DNA of 34,475 nt from Candidatus Nanoarchaeia archaeon. Lineage in GTDB: Archaea; Nanobdellota; Nanobdellia; Pacearchaeales; GW2011-AR1. Below are positions 1-9,422 of this stretch, one piece after another; positions within the stretch are counted from its first letter, which is position 1; each line of letters starts with the position of its first letter. The notes beneath the pieces were generated by a model that made no database searches, had not been told where the DNA came from, and saw only the letters and a list, made by a program, of their open reading frames with translations. The position numbers and the translations under genes were made by a program. The stretch covers positions 1 through 34,475 of the forward strand of contig JAQTOY010000005.1 of NCBI GenBank assembly GCA_028713045.1. The letters run 5' to 3'.

Positions 1-125
1 TCGTCTTCGTCTTCAGACTCTTCTTCTTCTGCTTCCTCTTCATCCTCAGACTCTTCTTCATCTTCGTCTTCTTCCTCTTCCTCGTCTTCAGACTCTTCTT
101 CTTCCTCTTCGTATTCTTTTTCCAT
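1..125 (-). CDS. N-terminus of a highly acidic low-complexity protein (MEKEYEEEEEESEDEEEEEDEDEEESEDEEEAEEEESEDED...), truncated by window edge
   Basis: Reverse complement reads open from ATG at 125 to the window edge; Glu/Asp/Ser repeats; AGGAGA just upstream of ATG. Confidence 0.7.
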   Translation of the reverse strand, partial: MEKEYEEEEEESEDEEEEEDEDEEESEDEEEAEEEESEDED

Positions 126-220
126 TCTCCTTTAATGAATAATTTAATTAGAATAAAGTGTCCTCCTCTATTTTTAAACCTTTCCGAGAGGAATTTACCT
201 TATTGGAAGGTGACAAATAT

Positions 221-1333
221 CTACCTAATAGATTTATACTCTAAAATTCTTCCCTTAGAAAAAACTATCTGCCAGATTTGGATATTTCTGGCTCTAAAAG
301 CTCCGGCACATGAAAGAAGATAATATTCCCACATACGCTTGAATCTCTCAGGATATTTTTCCTTTAATTTATCCCAAGATTTTATAAAATTATGATGCCA
401 AGCAATTAAAGTCTTATCATAATTTACGCTAAAATTATGCAAATCCTCTAAAATAAATAAATTTTCAGAAGATTTTATTATTTGATTTAATGATGGAAGA
501 AATCCATTTGGAAAAATATATTTATTCAACCAAGGATCTGTTCCTCCTCGTGTATTCATGCTTCCAATTGTATGCAATAAAAATAATCCGTTTTCATTCA
601 AGCATTTATTAACAATCTCCATATATTTCCTAAAGTTTTTATGTCCAACATGTTCAAACATACCTAAAGAAACAATCCGGTCAAATTTCTCATCCAAATC
701 TTCATAATCCTGATATCGTATTTCCACATCAAGCCCCTTGCATAATTGGTTCCCTAGTTCAACCTGCTCTTTTGAAACAGTTATTCCAACACCTTTTATT
801 CCATATTTTTCAGCAGCATATTTTAAAAAACTTCCCCATCCGCAACCAATATCAAGCACTTTCATACCAGGTTTTAATTTAAGTTTTTCACAAGTCAATC
901 GCAGCTTATTTTCTTGTGCGGAATCAAGATTTTTTGCATTTTCCCAATATGCGCAAGTATAAACCATTCTTTTATCAAGCATTAGAGAAAAAAGGTCATT
1001 TCCAGTATCATAATGTTTTTTTCCTATATCAAAAGCATCTCTTCTTTGAGGATTAGTTAATTTAGCTTTAAGTATAATGGACATATTTGAAAGATTTTTT
1101 ACTTTTTTGTCTAATTCTGCCCTAAAAATTCTATTGATAAATTCATCAATAGCCTTGCAGTCCCACCATCCATCCATATAAGATTCTCCCAAGCCCAGGG
1201 AACCTTGAGAAAGAATTCTTTTGTATAATTCAGGATTATTGACCTTAATATCCCAAGGCCTATTTCCATTGATTTGAATATCTGCAAGCCCTAAAATTTC
1301 TCTGCAGGTTTTCTCATAACTTGTCTCAGCCAT
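221..1333 (-). CDS. cfa: Cyclopropane-fatty-acyl-phospholipid synthase-like SAM methyltransferase
   Basis: YDTGNDLFSLMLDKRMVYTCAYW, VLDIGCGWGSFLKYAAEKYGIKGVGIT and SLGMFEHVGHKNF motifs of the CFA synthase family. Confidence 0.9.
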   Translation of the reverse strand: MAETSYEKTCREILGLADIQINGNRPWDIKVNNPELYKRILSQGSLGLGESYMDGWWDCKAIDEFINRIFRAELDKKVKNLSNMSIILKAKLTNPQRRDAFDIGKKHYDTGNDLFSLMLDKRMVYTCAYWENAKNLDSAQENKLRLTCEKLKLKPGMKVLDIGCGWGSFLKYAAEKYGIKGVGITVSKEQVELGNQLCKGLDVEIRYQDYEDLDEKFDRIVSLGMFEHVGHKNFRKYMEIVNKCLNENGLFLLHTIGSMNTRGGTDPWLNKYIFPNGFLPSLNQIIKSSENLFILEDLHNFSVNYDKTLIAWHHNFIKSWDKLKEKYPERFKRMWEYYLLSCAGAFRARNIQIWQIVFSKGRILEYKSIR

Positions 1334-1403
1334 TTTAAACTAATCAAATTTTTAAGAAGAATTAACTATTTAATTATTTAGATGATATATTAAACTCCTC
1401 TGT

Positions 1404-2177
1404 TCATTCCTTCCTAGCTTTTATAATCAAATGTGAAGGATAATCATACTCCGTTCCCCAACTTGGACTTACCCTCCTATAATGTTCTCTAAAAACAGGT
1501 TCCTGAACTTCCTCAACTCTAAAATTCCTTTTAGTCAAAGAATTAACAAGAAAACTAAGGGGATGATGCCATATTTCTGAACTAAAACAATTTCCATTAA
1601 TATCATAAAGTTGCTGTGAAAATATCTGGCTTCTATCAATAGAAACATCTTCCAAAGGAGATAACTTAACCCAGCATTTTCCTCTTTTTCTTGCAGGGCT
1701 TCCATGATTAAACATTGAAGGATGAATTGAAGTTATTACCAATGGACAATTTTCTATTAATACTCTTTTAGCTTCATTTAAAAATGCTCCATATTGCTCG
1801 GGAGACAAATAAGGAACAACTCCTGTGCAGATAATTCCTTCATAACAATCCGAACCAAAATGTAAACAAGTTATATCTCCAAAATAATAATTTATTCCAA
1901 GAGGATTCGCTTTTTCAATTTCTTCTGCAATAGCCAGCATTTTATTAGAATTATCTACACCATGCACATCTGCTCCTCTTTGTGCAAGCATTCTTGAAAC
2001 ATAACCTGTTCCACATCCAGCATCTAAAATCAATTCATCTTTAATATCATCTTCAAAACTATTAACAAGTATCTCAACAGCCAAAGGCCTTTGCTCAAAA
2101 TCTCCAACTAATTTTGGATAATTTTTTCTCCAAAATTCAGTTTGTTGTTGATAAGATTGTTGAATTGAGGGGGTCAT
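1404..2177 (-). CDS. Class I SAM-dependent methyltransferase
   Basis: LILDAGCGTGYVSRMLAQRGADVHGVDNS motif I/II. Confidence 0.85.
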   Translation of the reverse strand: MTPSIQQSYQQQTEFWRKNYPKLVGDFEQRPLAVEILVNSFEDDIKDELILDAGCGTGYVSRMLAQRGADVHGVDNSNKMLAIAEEIEKANPLGINYYFGDITCLHFGSDCYEGIICTGVVPYLSPEQYGAFLNEAKRVLIENCPLVITSIHPSMFNHGSPARKRGKCWVKLSPLEDVSIDRSQIFSQQLYDINGNCFSSEIWHHPLSFLVNSLTKRNFRVEEVQEPVFREHYRRVSPSWGTEYDYPSHLIIKARKE

Positions 2178-2178
2178 A

Positions 2179-2601
2179 TTAATTTTTTCCTAAAATATAA
2201 TCATTTAATGCATCTAAATCAAACAATTCTTTAATATCCATAGGCGACATAACTCCAGGATATTCCACTCTTAAATCCAAAGCTAATTTCGGGAACCATA
2301 ATGCTGGAAATCCGAAATGAAAATATAACCTTCCTTCTTTTGATTCATCAGGAGTTTCAAAAACCACATCTGAACCTTTATACTTGAATTTAATTTTTGG
2401 ATATCCAATTCTTTCTAAATAGTTATCAATTCCCGGGCCTCCTGAGAATTTTCTTGGACCCATTCTTTCCCTAACTCCTTTTTTATCTTTAGGAGCAGTT
2501 TCATCCAAAAAATCCAATCTTGCTGTAAGAATCGTTCCAGTTTTAATAAACCTAGAATCCACAAGTTCTCGAAAAGATTCAAATCTATAACTAGTTATCA
2601 T
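2179..2601 (-). CDS. Hypothetical protein (start trimmed from 2634: the first 11 codons of the ORF cover the SD GGAGAAGGAG; likely start MITSYRF)
   Basis: ORF; SD GGAGAAGGAGTAAG directly before ATG at 2601. Confidence 0.6.
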   Translation of the reverse strand: MITSYRFESFRELVDSRFIKTGTILTARLDFLDETAPKDKKGVRERMGPRKFSGGPGIDNYLERIGYPKIKFKYKGSDVVFETPDESKEGRLYFHFGFPALWFPKLALDLRVEYPGVMSPMDIKELFDLDALNDYILGKN

Positions 2602-2602
2602 C

Positions 2603-3640
2603 TTACTCCTTCTCCAGAGTTCTTTCCAATTCATAAGTCAAAACTCTCACCGGAATTTCAGAATCTCTTTCAAAGAATAACCAATTAGAATCTGTTTTTT
2701 CAAGCAATCTGTTTTCGTCGGCTTTTTTTCTAAAAACTCCTGCAGAAGTCTGAACAGTTTGATTACCTAAACTAAATGAAGCATAATTATCGGTTGTAAT
2801 AAGATGCGGATTCACTTGCCCTAAACAAGCCTCAAGAGGCATTGTTAAATCATCGCGAAAACTAAGTTTTCTAGAAGGGTAAGTGAGGATTATCTCAATT
2901 TTTGGAGAATCTTGTTCAGATTCAACAGCAACAGGAGCTTTAATCTCTGACTTTTTTATTTCAGCCGAAGGAGAATTTAATTGAAGTTCAGTTTGAGGTT
3001 TTCTTTCCTCAGGCATTTTTTCTGGCTTTTTATCTCTTTTATTAATCTCGTCTATAATTCTAGCCTCTTCCTCTACCTGGGTTAATCTATCTCCATTCTC
3101 TTTTTTTCTTACAAGATGTGCCTCATCCCGAATATATTTTATAGAATCCTCGAGAAGTTGTCTTGCTCTTGAAATTTCATCGTCACTAAATCTAGGGACC
3201 TTATCCTTATCACTAGAACAAGGCTCATAATCCCAAGTACCATCCTTTTTAAAAACCGCACAATTGTATCCATTATCAACTTTTGGTTGAATAAAAAATT
3301 TCTCCCAGATTCCATCACCATTTTCATCTTTTCCACTAAGCACATAGGGAACTCCATCTTTGGTAATAGTATCTAGATGCACTCTTCTTTCAGTAACCCT
3401 TCTGCCTTTTTTATCTTCATCAATTCTTACCTTATAACCATTGGCAAATCCTCTGTATTCAACATATTCAAATGGAGCTTTTGCCTCTAAAGATTCTTGA
3501 TGTCTTTCATAAAGCACATATCCTAAAAAACCCAATGCACCTGCAAGAATTAAACCAAAGGCAGTATTTCCTTTCCAAGTTGTTTTTTCATTCCCCCATT
3601 CTCTAAATCTTTGTCTTAATGATTTTCTTTCAGTCGCCAT
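2603..3640 (-). CDS. Hypothetical single-pass membrane protein (likely start MATERKS)
   Basis: N-terminal hydrophobic segment TAFGLILAGALGFLGYVLY; SD GGAGAAG overlaps the 3' end of the upstream gene. Confidence 0.6.
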   Translation of the reverse strand: MATERKSLRQRFREWGNEKTTWKGNTAFGLILAGALGFLGYVLYERHQESLEAKAPFEYVEYRGFANGYKVRIDEDKKGRRVTERRVHLDTITKDGVPYVLSGKDENGDGIWEKFFIQPKVDNGYNCAVFKKDGTWDYEPCSSDKDKVPRFSDDEISRARQLLEDSIKYIRDEAHLVRKKENGDRLTQVEEEARIIDEINKRDKKPEKMPEERKPQTELQLNSPSAEIKKSEIKAPVAVESEQDSPKIEIILTYPSRKLSFRDDLTMPLEACLGQVNPHLITTDNYASFSLGNQTVQTSAGVFRKKADENRLLEKTDSNWLFFERDSEIPVRVLTYELERTLEKE

Positions 3641-3641
3641 C

Positions 3642-4394
3642 TTACTTCTCCTTCTTCTCTCCAATCAAAGGAACCTTTCCAGATTTAACTTCAAAATTAA
3701 TTCCCCCATACCAAATATTATCGGTCTCTATACCAATTTGATAACGTGCAAATCCGCTGACATCTATGGGCCCGATTTTACCAAAATTTGCAGAAACTCC
3801 TGGAGTTACATAAAGCATACCCTGCCTTCCATAAAAACCATCTGAATAAGCTAATTTCAAAGTAGGTGCAAAAGAAAAATCAGTCCCCTCAACGGGAAAC
3901 GTTTTTTTAAGATTTCCAATATAAATTGTCCCTCCGTCATCCAAAACACTTAAAGTCCTTAATTCAGCATTAAATCTATCTTTATTGTAATTTAATGCAA
4001 GGGCTCCAACAGGATTTTCTCCTATAGTAAACTGCCAGTATTGCAATCCAGAAGAAAAAGAAAAATTTTCATTTATATTAAATTTTCCTTCCAAACCATA
4101 ATCCTGTTCAACAGTTTTTGAATCAGTTATACTGTAATTTACCCAAGTAAAACCCGTTAAATCAAATTTTCCATTAGACAAACCCACATCAGCATAAGTA
4201 TGGGCGCATGGCCCTTTTCCAAATCTTATTCCAAGATTTGCAACAGTATCACTTACAATAGATTCACTTACAGAGCTTCTAGCAGTGATTGGATTTTGTT
4301 TTGTTGTTCCATCCATCAAACAACATCCACTATTAAATAAAGAAGTCAATCCGATTAGGCCTGTTCCGATTAATTTTAATAGAGATTTTTTCAT
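3642..4394 (-). CDS. Putative secreted/lipoprotein beta-rich protein, paralog 3 of 3
   Basis: Signal peptide with lipobox-like LFNSGC; shared TFPVEGTD and VTPGVSANFGKIGPIDVSGFARYQ motifs with 4779..5612 and 5609..6382. Confidence 0.65.
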   Translation of the reverse strand: MKKSLLKLIGTGLIGLTSLFNSGCCLMDGTTKQNPITARSSVSESIVSDTVANLGIRFGKGPCAHTYADVGLSNGKFDLTGFTWVNYSITDSKTVEQDYGLEGKFNINENFSFSSGLQYWQFTIGENPVGALALNYNKDRFNAELRTLSVLDDGGTIYIGNLKKTFPVEGTDFSFAPTLKLAYSDGFYGRQGMLYVTPGVSANFGKIGPIDVSGFARYQIGIETDNIWYGGINFEVKSGKVPLIGEKKEK

Positions 4395-4777
4395 TGTCTT
4401 TGTTCTCCTCTTTCAAATTGATAAGCAACAGCCATTTGGCCTGCATCTAGATGAAAGTTTAATCTGGTTACTGGTTCTCCTGTTTTTTCTTCTATTTCTC
4501 TAAAAACTGATTCAAGACGATCTCCTCCACAAAAAGGTCTTACTCTTACATCTCTGATTCCTTGTCTTTCTAAAGCCTCTTTAAGATATCGAGGATAAAA
4601 ACATTGTTCATCAAAAGTTATACTTGCAATATCATCAGATTCAACAACTCCGAAATCTGCAATTTCATGATATCTTTTATATTGCACTGCTAATTCTTCC
4701 ATTGCTGCAATAAATATTTCCTCATCTCCTTCTCTAGAATTCTCAGGAGTATATCCAACAACAATTACCTTTGCCAT
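4391..4777 (-). CDS. Hypothetical protein
   Basis: ORF with SD GGGGGAGTAAG before ATG; overlaps the next gene by 4 nt. Confidence 0.55.
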   Translation of the reverse strand: MAKVIVVGYTPENSREGDEEIFIAAMEELAVQYKRYHEIADFGVVESDDIASITFDEQCFYPRYLKEALERQGIRDVRVRPFCGGDRLESVFREIEEKTGEPVTRLNFHLDAGQMAVAYQFERGEQRQ

Positions 4778-4778
4778 C

Positions 4779-5612
4779 TTACTCCCCCTTTTTCAAATCA
4801 ACTTTCGGTGTAGCAATACTTGCAGTTACAGCTCCATACAAGAAACTGTCTCTCTGCCCATTTAATCCAAATTGATATTCAATATCTCCTGAAAAATCAA
4901 CAGGCCCTAAACTCCCAAGTTTGACTTTAACTCCAGGAGTTACATGCTGAAATCCTTTCTTTCCAACACACAAAAAATCATCAGAATAAGCAGTGCTTAA
5001 ATCAAGAGTTACTTTTTCTCCAACTTTTCTTGAAACAGTTCCGCAGTATAATTGTCCATTATCATCAAAAGAATGAAAAGTCTGGAATTTAACTCCAAAA
5101 TCATTTTGATTAAATGCAGCTCCTACAACTCCAACTGAATTGTGGATTCCTGCATATCCCCAATCCTGCATATCTACCAATAAAGATAAATTATCTGTTA
5201 ATTTTGTTGTTGTGCTTATTCCATAATCTTCTTCAACATTATGTCCTTCGCTGTAAACAGACCATCTCCATCCAGTCATTGAAAATCTTCCATTTTCAAT
5301 AGTAGCTCCTGTATCATTTGTCAATGCAGGGAATTTTCCAACATGATAACCTGATGATAAGACCATATCTCCAAATCTCTCAGACGAATATGCTCCTAAT
5401 TTCCAATTATCCGCATTATTTTCTTTTTTCGCTTGAGTATCTTCCTTAGGCTCAGCTGGAAGCTTAGTAGGATCATTTTGTGCAGGAACACAAATTGCAG
5501 GAGCCTGCAATACTGGAAGTTGTGAAGGCATAGTCCTGCATCTATCTGCGCATCCAAATGTGCTCAATCCAAGCACTCCAATTCCAATTAGATTTAATAA
5601 AGATTTTTTCAT
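4779..5612 (-). CDS. Putative secreted/lipoprotein beta-rich protein, paralog 2 of 3
   Basis: MKKSLLNLIGIGVLGLSTFGC lipobox-like signal; VTPGVKVKLGSLGPVDFSGDIEYQFGLNG shared with paralogs. Confidence 0.65.
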   Translation of the reverse strand: MKKSLLNLIGIGVLGLSTFGCADRCRTMPSQLPVLQAPAICVPAQNDPTKLPAEPKEDTQAKKENNADNWKLGAYSSERFGDMVLSSGYHVGKFPALTNDTGATIENGRFSMTGWRWSVYSEGHNVEEDYGISTTTKLTDNLSLLVDMQDWGYAGIHNSVGVVGAAFNQNDFGVKFQTFHSFDDNGQLYCGTVSRKVGEKVTLDLSTAYSDDFLCVGKKGFQHVTPGVKVKLGSLGPVDFSGDIEYQFGLNGQRDSFLYGAVTASIATPKVDLKKGE

Positions 5613-6382
5613 TTCTTCTCCCCGCTCAATGGCACTTTTCCAGTCCTGATTTCAAAATTAATTCCTCCATAAACAATATCCTTTCTTCCATTGAATCCAA
5701 ATTGATAGTTAACATCTCCAAGAACATCAATAGCTCCGATTTTTCCTAGATGAGCACTAACTCCGGGCGTAACATGCATAAGCCCATTTCCGCCTAAGAA
5801 ATCATCTGCATAACCAATGCAAGTTCTTGGTGTTATTGAAACATCTGTTCCTTCAACTGGAAAAGTTTTTCCCAAACTTCCAACATAAAGAACTCCACCA
5901 TTTCTCAAATCAACCATTGGTTTAAAAGCCGCAGTTGTTCCATCATGATTGTAAATAATTGGGAATTTTCCTACAAAAACATCTGCAGTCTGAGTTGTCC
6001 ATAAAGCGGGATCAACTCCAACTGTTATTGAATCGCTTAATTTTAATCTTGTTTCAAAAGTATAATCTTGTTCAGAATTTTTTCCATCCATAAGACTAAA
6101 AACACTCCAAGTTGAACCCGCAACATTAAACTTATCATTACCTACTCTAGCTTCTAAATAAGTCTCAGATGAAGGCCCATTTCCAACAATTTTTCCAGAA
6201 CCAAGAACAGTGTCGCTTGTAACTCTCTCCCATGCATAACCTTGCACAGTAACTGGCTTTTTTTCTGAAACAGTCAAATTGTCAGCGGGTTTTAAACCGC
6301 AATCCATTGTTGCGCAACCAGATAAAAACCCAGTTATTCCAAGAAGCCCTGCTCCTATGATTTTTGTTAGTGTGTTTGCCAT
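5609..6382 (-). CDS. Putative secreted/lipoprotein beta-rich protein, paralog 1 of 3
   Basis: LLGITGFLSGC lipobox-like signal; VTPGVSAHLGKIGAIDVLGDVNYQFGFNG shared with paralogs. Confidence 0.65.
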   Translation of the reverse strand: MANTLTKIIGAGLLGITGFLSGCATMDCGLKPADNLTVSEKKPVTVQGYAWERVTSDTVLGSGKIVGNGPSSETYLEARVGNDKFNVAGSTWSVFSLMDGKNSEQDYTFETRLKLSDSITVGVDPALWTTQTADVFVGKFPIIYNHDGTTAAFKPMVDLRNGGVLYVGSLGKTFPVEGTDVSITPRTCIGYADDFLGGNGLMHVTPGVSAHLGKIGAIDVLGDVNYQFGFNGRKDIVYGGINFEIRTGKVPLSGEKK

Positions 6383-6454
6383 TTTGTCTTGTTTTTTACT
6401 CCTCTGTAGTAATGTATATACTAAAAGAGAGAGATTTAAACATTTTTATTAAAC

Positions 6455-6482
6455 TATATATACCAGTATAAAAGTATATATA
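6455..6482. promoter_or_regulatory. Inverted repeat TATATATAC-N10-GTATATATA in divergent intergenic region, putative operator
   Basis: 9-bp arms; lies between the lipoprotein promoter (minus TATA near 6432-6442) and GAAAGATTTAAAAAGC TATA (6488-6503) of the AbrB-PhoU gene. Confidence 0.5.
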
Positions 6483-6522
6483 TTTTAGAAAGATTTAAAA
6501 AGCGGATTTTCCAAGATTAATC

Positions 6523-7422
6523 ATGGTAAAACGTAAAATAGTCAAGCAGGGCGCAGCAACAATGATGGTAAGCCTGCCTGCAAAATGGATAAAGAAAAAC
6601 AATCTCAGCAAGGGTGATGAGATTGATATCGAAGATAAAGGCAATGCAATCTTGATTCAAGCTGAACCACAATCCTCTGAAAAAGAAACCGAGATAAATA
6701 TAAGCTCTTTGACTGAATCCTCAATAAGAGTAATAATAACCAATTGTTATAGACTAGGATATAATAAGATAAAGATAAGCTTCAATAACCCTCTTGCAAT
6801 AAAAATAATTTCAGAAGTTATAAACAACAAGTTGATTGGTTTTGAGATTACAAAAAAAACAGAAAAATACTGCGAAATAGAGAACATAACCGAACCTTCC
6901 AAAGACCAGTTTGATAATATTTTTTCAAAAATACTGCTCAACATTGAAGAATTATTTGAAATTGCAGAAGCTAATCTAAAAGGAGAGAGAAAAGAATTTC
7001 TTGAAACCGAAAACAAAATACAGCAGTTTGATAATTTTTGCAGAAGAGTGATAATCAAGCAGGGTTTTGATGAAAATTCTCAACTAAAATGGCTTTTTCA
7101 TTCAGAACTTATCCATGCTCAAAGGGAAATCTTTCATATGTTAAAATATCTTGAAACAAATAAAATCAAAATAGATAATGACCCATTAATACTGCTTAAA
7201 GACTGCAGAAATTCCTTTGAATTATTAAGGCAAGCCTACAATGAAAAAAATCTTCCCAAGTTAGAAAAAATCCATGAATCTGAAAAAGAATTGATTTATA
7301 AAAAATCTTATTCATTACTAAACAAAAACAAAAACCCTATTTTAATACACCATCTAGCAAATGCAATAAGAAATTTTTATCTTGCTTCTTCGCCTTTAAT
7401 TGGATTATTGATTAAAAAATAA
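6523..7422 (+). CDS. AbrB/SpoVT-like N-terminal domain fused to PhoU-like domain, transcriptional regulator
   Basis: MVKRKIVKQGAATMMVSLPAKWIKKNNLSKGDEIDIEDKGNAILI swapped-hairpin AbrB motif plus helical PhoU-like C-terminus; paralog at 18526. Confidence 0.8.
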   Translation: MVKRKIVKQGAATMMVSLPAKWIKKNNLSKGDEIDIEDKGNAILIQAEPQSSEKETEINISSLTESSIRVIITNCYRLGYNKIKISFNNPLAIKIISEVINNKLIGFEITKKTEKYCEIENITEPSKDQFDNIFSKILLNIEELFEIAEANLKGERKEFLETENKIQQFDNFCRRVIIKQGFDENSQLKWLFHSELIHAQREIFHMLKYLETNKIKIDNDPLILLKDCRNSFELLRQAYNEKNLPKLEKIHESEKELIYKKSYSLLNKNKNPILIHHLANAIRNFYLASSPLIGLLIKK

Positions 7423-7426
7423 AATT

Positions 7427-9421
7427 TCATCTTCTGTAAGTTTTGGCCTCTCTAAATGCTGTTTCAATATCCGCCCTTTTTTCATCTATGTCCTTTAAAA
7501 CACTGCAACTTGGAACATCTATACCAATAAATGACTTATGAACTATTGTTGGTATCCAGTCATAATGAACCTCTCCTGCTTCATCTGTTATCATATACAA
7601 AGCCAATGCACTATTTATTAATTCTCTTTGATGAGGAGGCAAAAATTTATTGTATCCGGGTTTGATTGCAGTATCAACTAATCTAGGAAGATAAGTAGAA
7701 CTTCCTGTTTTTGACATTGAAGTACTCTGATCCAATCTTGATGAGAAATAATCTGCTAAAGTATCTTCAACAGTCTGATTCGGCCCCAAACATAATTTCA
7801 AATACATTAATCCATGCGCAACCACGCATCCAGGATCTTGAGCATCAGAAGGCCTATAACCAATTGTTGATGTTTTAATCATAAAACTTTCAGGAACAAA
7901 ACAAGGGCTGAGTCTTTTTTCATTAAACTCATTTCCATACTTTCCTATCAGATGTGTATTCAAATAGCAAGCCCTCAACCAAGAGGATGTAAGTCTCTTT
8001 GGCAACCTATGGACATCATGACCAAACCTAACCTCCTCTGCAACATCCCCCCTGCTTCCATGTCTAATTTCTTCAACAGTTGGAAGCAGTTTTTTTGCTC
8101 TTTCCATGTATGGAACTAAAACTGCATAAACGTATTCTTTATCCATTCCATCCAGATCTCCAAGATTATAATGAAGATAATCTGTCTGTCTTAACATCTC
8201 AACAACAGTCGGAGGACTAGGCCTTTTCGCTTCTAAATCATTTAAATATTTAACCACTCCTGCAGCCAAAAGCCCTGCAGCAACTGCCCCGGCAGTTGGA
8301 AGAACATATCTAGCTCCGGCAATCAATTTTTCTTTGAACTTTAACCAGAAACTTGATTTTATTCTATTAAATTCTCTATTAAAAGTTTCAATATTTTTTA
8401 CTGGCTTTTTATGTTCTGAAATTAAGCATCTTTCCAATAAACTTCCATATTTTTTTCTTAAAGTTCCATCCATTTTTGAAATTGCTGAGCGGACTCTTTG
8501 AGTATTTTCTTCTTCTGTTATTTCCTCTAAATCCTTTCCACCTGAACTAAGTTTTATTAAAAACTTTTTTCCACCAACCCCGATAACAGTTTCTTTATCA
8601 GTAGGTTCATAATCAGATTCAACAGCTACTCCTCTAAGTTTATAGTCAAATGGATCTTCTCCTGTCAATGCATACAAGATTGTAGCTGCAATTGAATGCA
8701 TCTCATCTTGCCTGGTGTAAGTTGTTTCTTCTCCCCTTAAAAGCCTATTTATCAAAGTATATCTTGTATATCTAGTCCCTCCTCTAGTAGGTTGTGCACT
8801 ACATCTAAAATGCCAATAATCCAAAACTGCATTCTGAAAATCAGTAAGAATTGGTTCACCAGAACTCATCAAAACATTAGATGGCTTAACATCTCTGTGA
8901 AGAACTCTAACATCAGGCCCATGCAGATATAAAAAAGGTTCAATTAAATTTTCAATAAACTTAACAGCTCTCTCTTCATCTCTCATAGGCCCATGATCAT
9001 TTACAAATTCCTCTAAGCTAACTGCCTTGTTTTTTTGTTGCTCAAAACTAACTATTCTTCCATCTTCTGTTTCAATTGTTCCAAGAACCGGTACGATTCT
9101 AGGATGGCCTTCAAGAGCATTATGTATTTCAACTTCTCTTAGGTTAACATCCCTTCTTGTTGTATTGATAAAACCTATTATAGAATCCTCTGGATTTACT
9201 GGTTTGGGGATTTTAACAGCAAGTTCCATTCTTCTCTCCCCTCTTTTGTAAACTCCATGATAAACAATTCTAGTCAATCCATCTCCAATTTTAACAGGCT
9301 CCTCAGGAAGTTTCACTCCAGATAATTCCAGTTCATCTAAATCTGTTTCAGATATCCCATACCTAGATGCTATTTCGCTTCTTGTGATTCTTTCTAGTTG
9401 TTCGAGTTGAGCGGTTGTCAT
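7427..9421 (-). CDS. Membrane-anchored Ser/Thr protein kinase with C-terminal extracytoplasmic domain (likely start MTTAQ with SD GGAGG)
   Basis: LAVKIPKP (VAIK-like), LHRDVKPSNVLMSSGEPILTDFQNA (HRD, DFG->DFQ), TM YVLPTAGAVAAGLLAAGVV. Confidence 0.85.
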   Translation of the reverse strand: MTTAQLEQLERITRSEIASRYGISETDLDELELSGVKLPEEPVKIGDGLTRIVYHGVYKRGERRMELAVKIPKPVNPEDSIIGFINTTRRDVNLREVEIHNALEGHPRIVPVLGTIETEDGRIVSFEQQKNKAVSLEEFVNDHGPMRDEERAVKFIENLIEPFLYLHGPDVRVLHRDVKPSNVLMSSGEPILTDFQNAVLDYWHFRCSAQPTRGGTRYTRYTLINRLLRGEETTYTRQDEMHSIAATILYALTGEDPFDYKLRGVAVESDYEPTDKETVIGVGGKKFLIKLSSGGKDLEEITEEENTQRVRSAISKMDGTLRKKYGSLLERCLISEHKKPVKNIETFNREFNRIKSSFWLKFKEKLIAGARYVLPTAGAVAAGLLAAGVVKYLNDLEAKRPSPPTVVEMLRQTDYLHYNLGDLDGMDKEYVYAVLVPYMERAKKLLPTVEEIRHGSRGDVAEEVRFGHDVHRLPKRLTSSWLRACYLNTHLIGKYGNEFNEKRLSPCFVPESFMIKTSTIGYRPSDAQDPGCVVAHGLMYLKLCLGPNQTVEDTLADYFSSRLDQSTSMSKTGSSTYLPRLVDTAIKPGYNKFLPPHQRELINSALALYMITDEAGEVHYDWIPTIVHKSFIGIDVPSCSVLKDIDEKRADIETAFREAKTYRR

Positions 9422-9422
9422 G

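Noticed and set aside
1-125. TCTTC-rich repeat as a microsatellite or CRISPR-like array
   Set aside because: Irregular units without spacers; explained by an acidic Glu/Asp/Ser-rich coding sequence on the minus strand.
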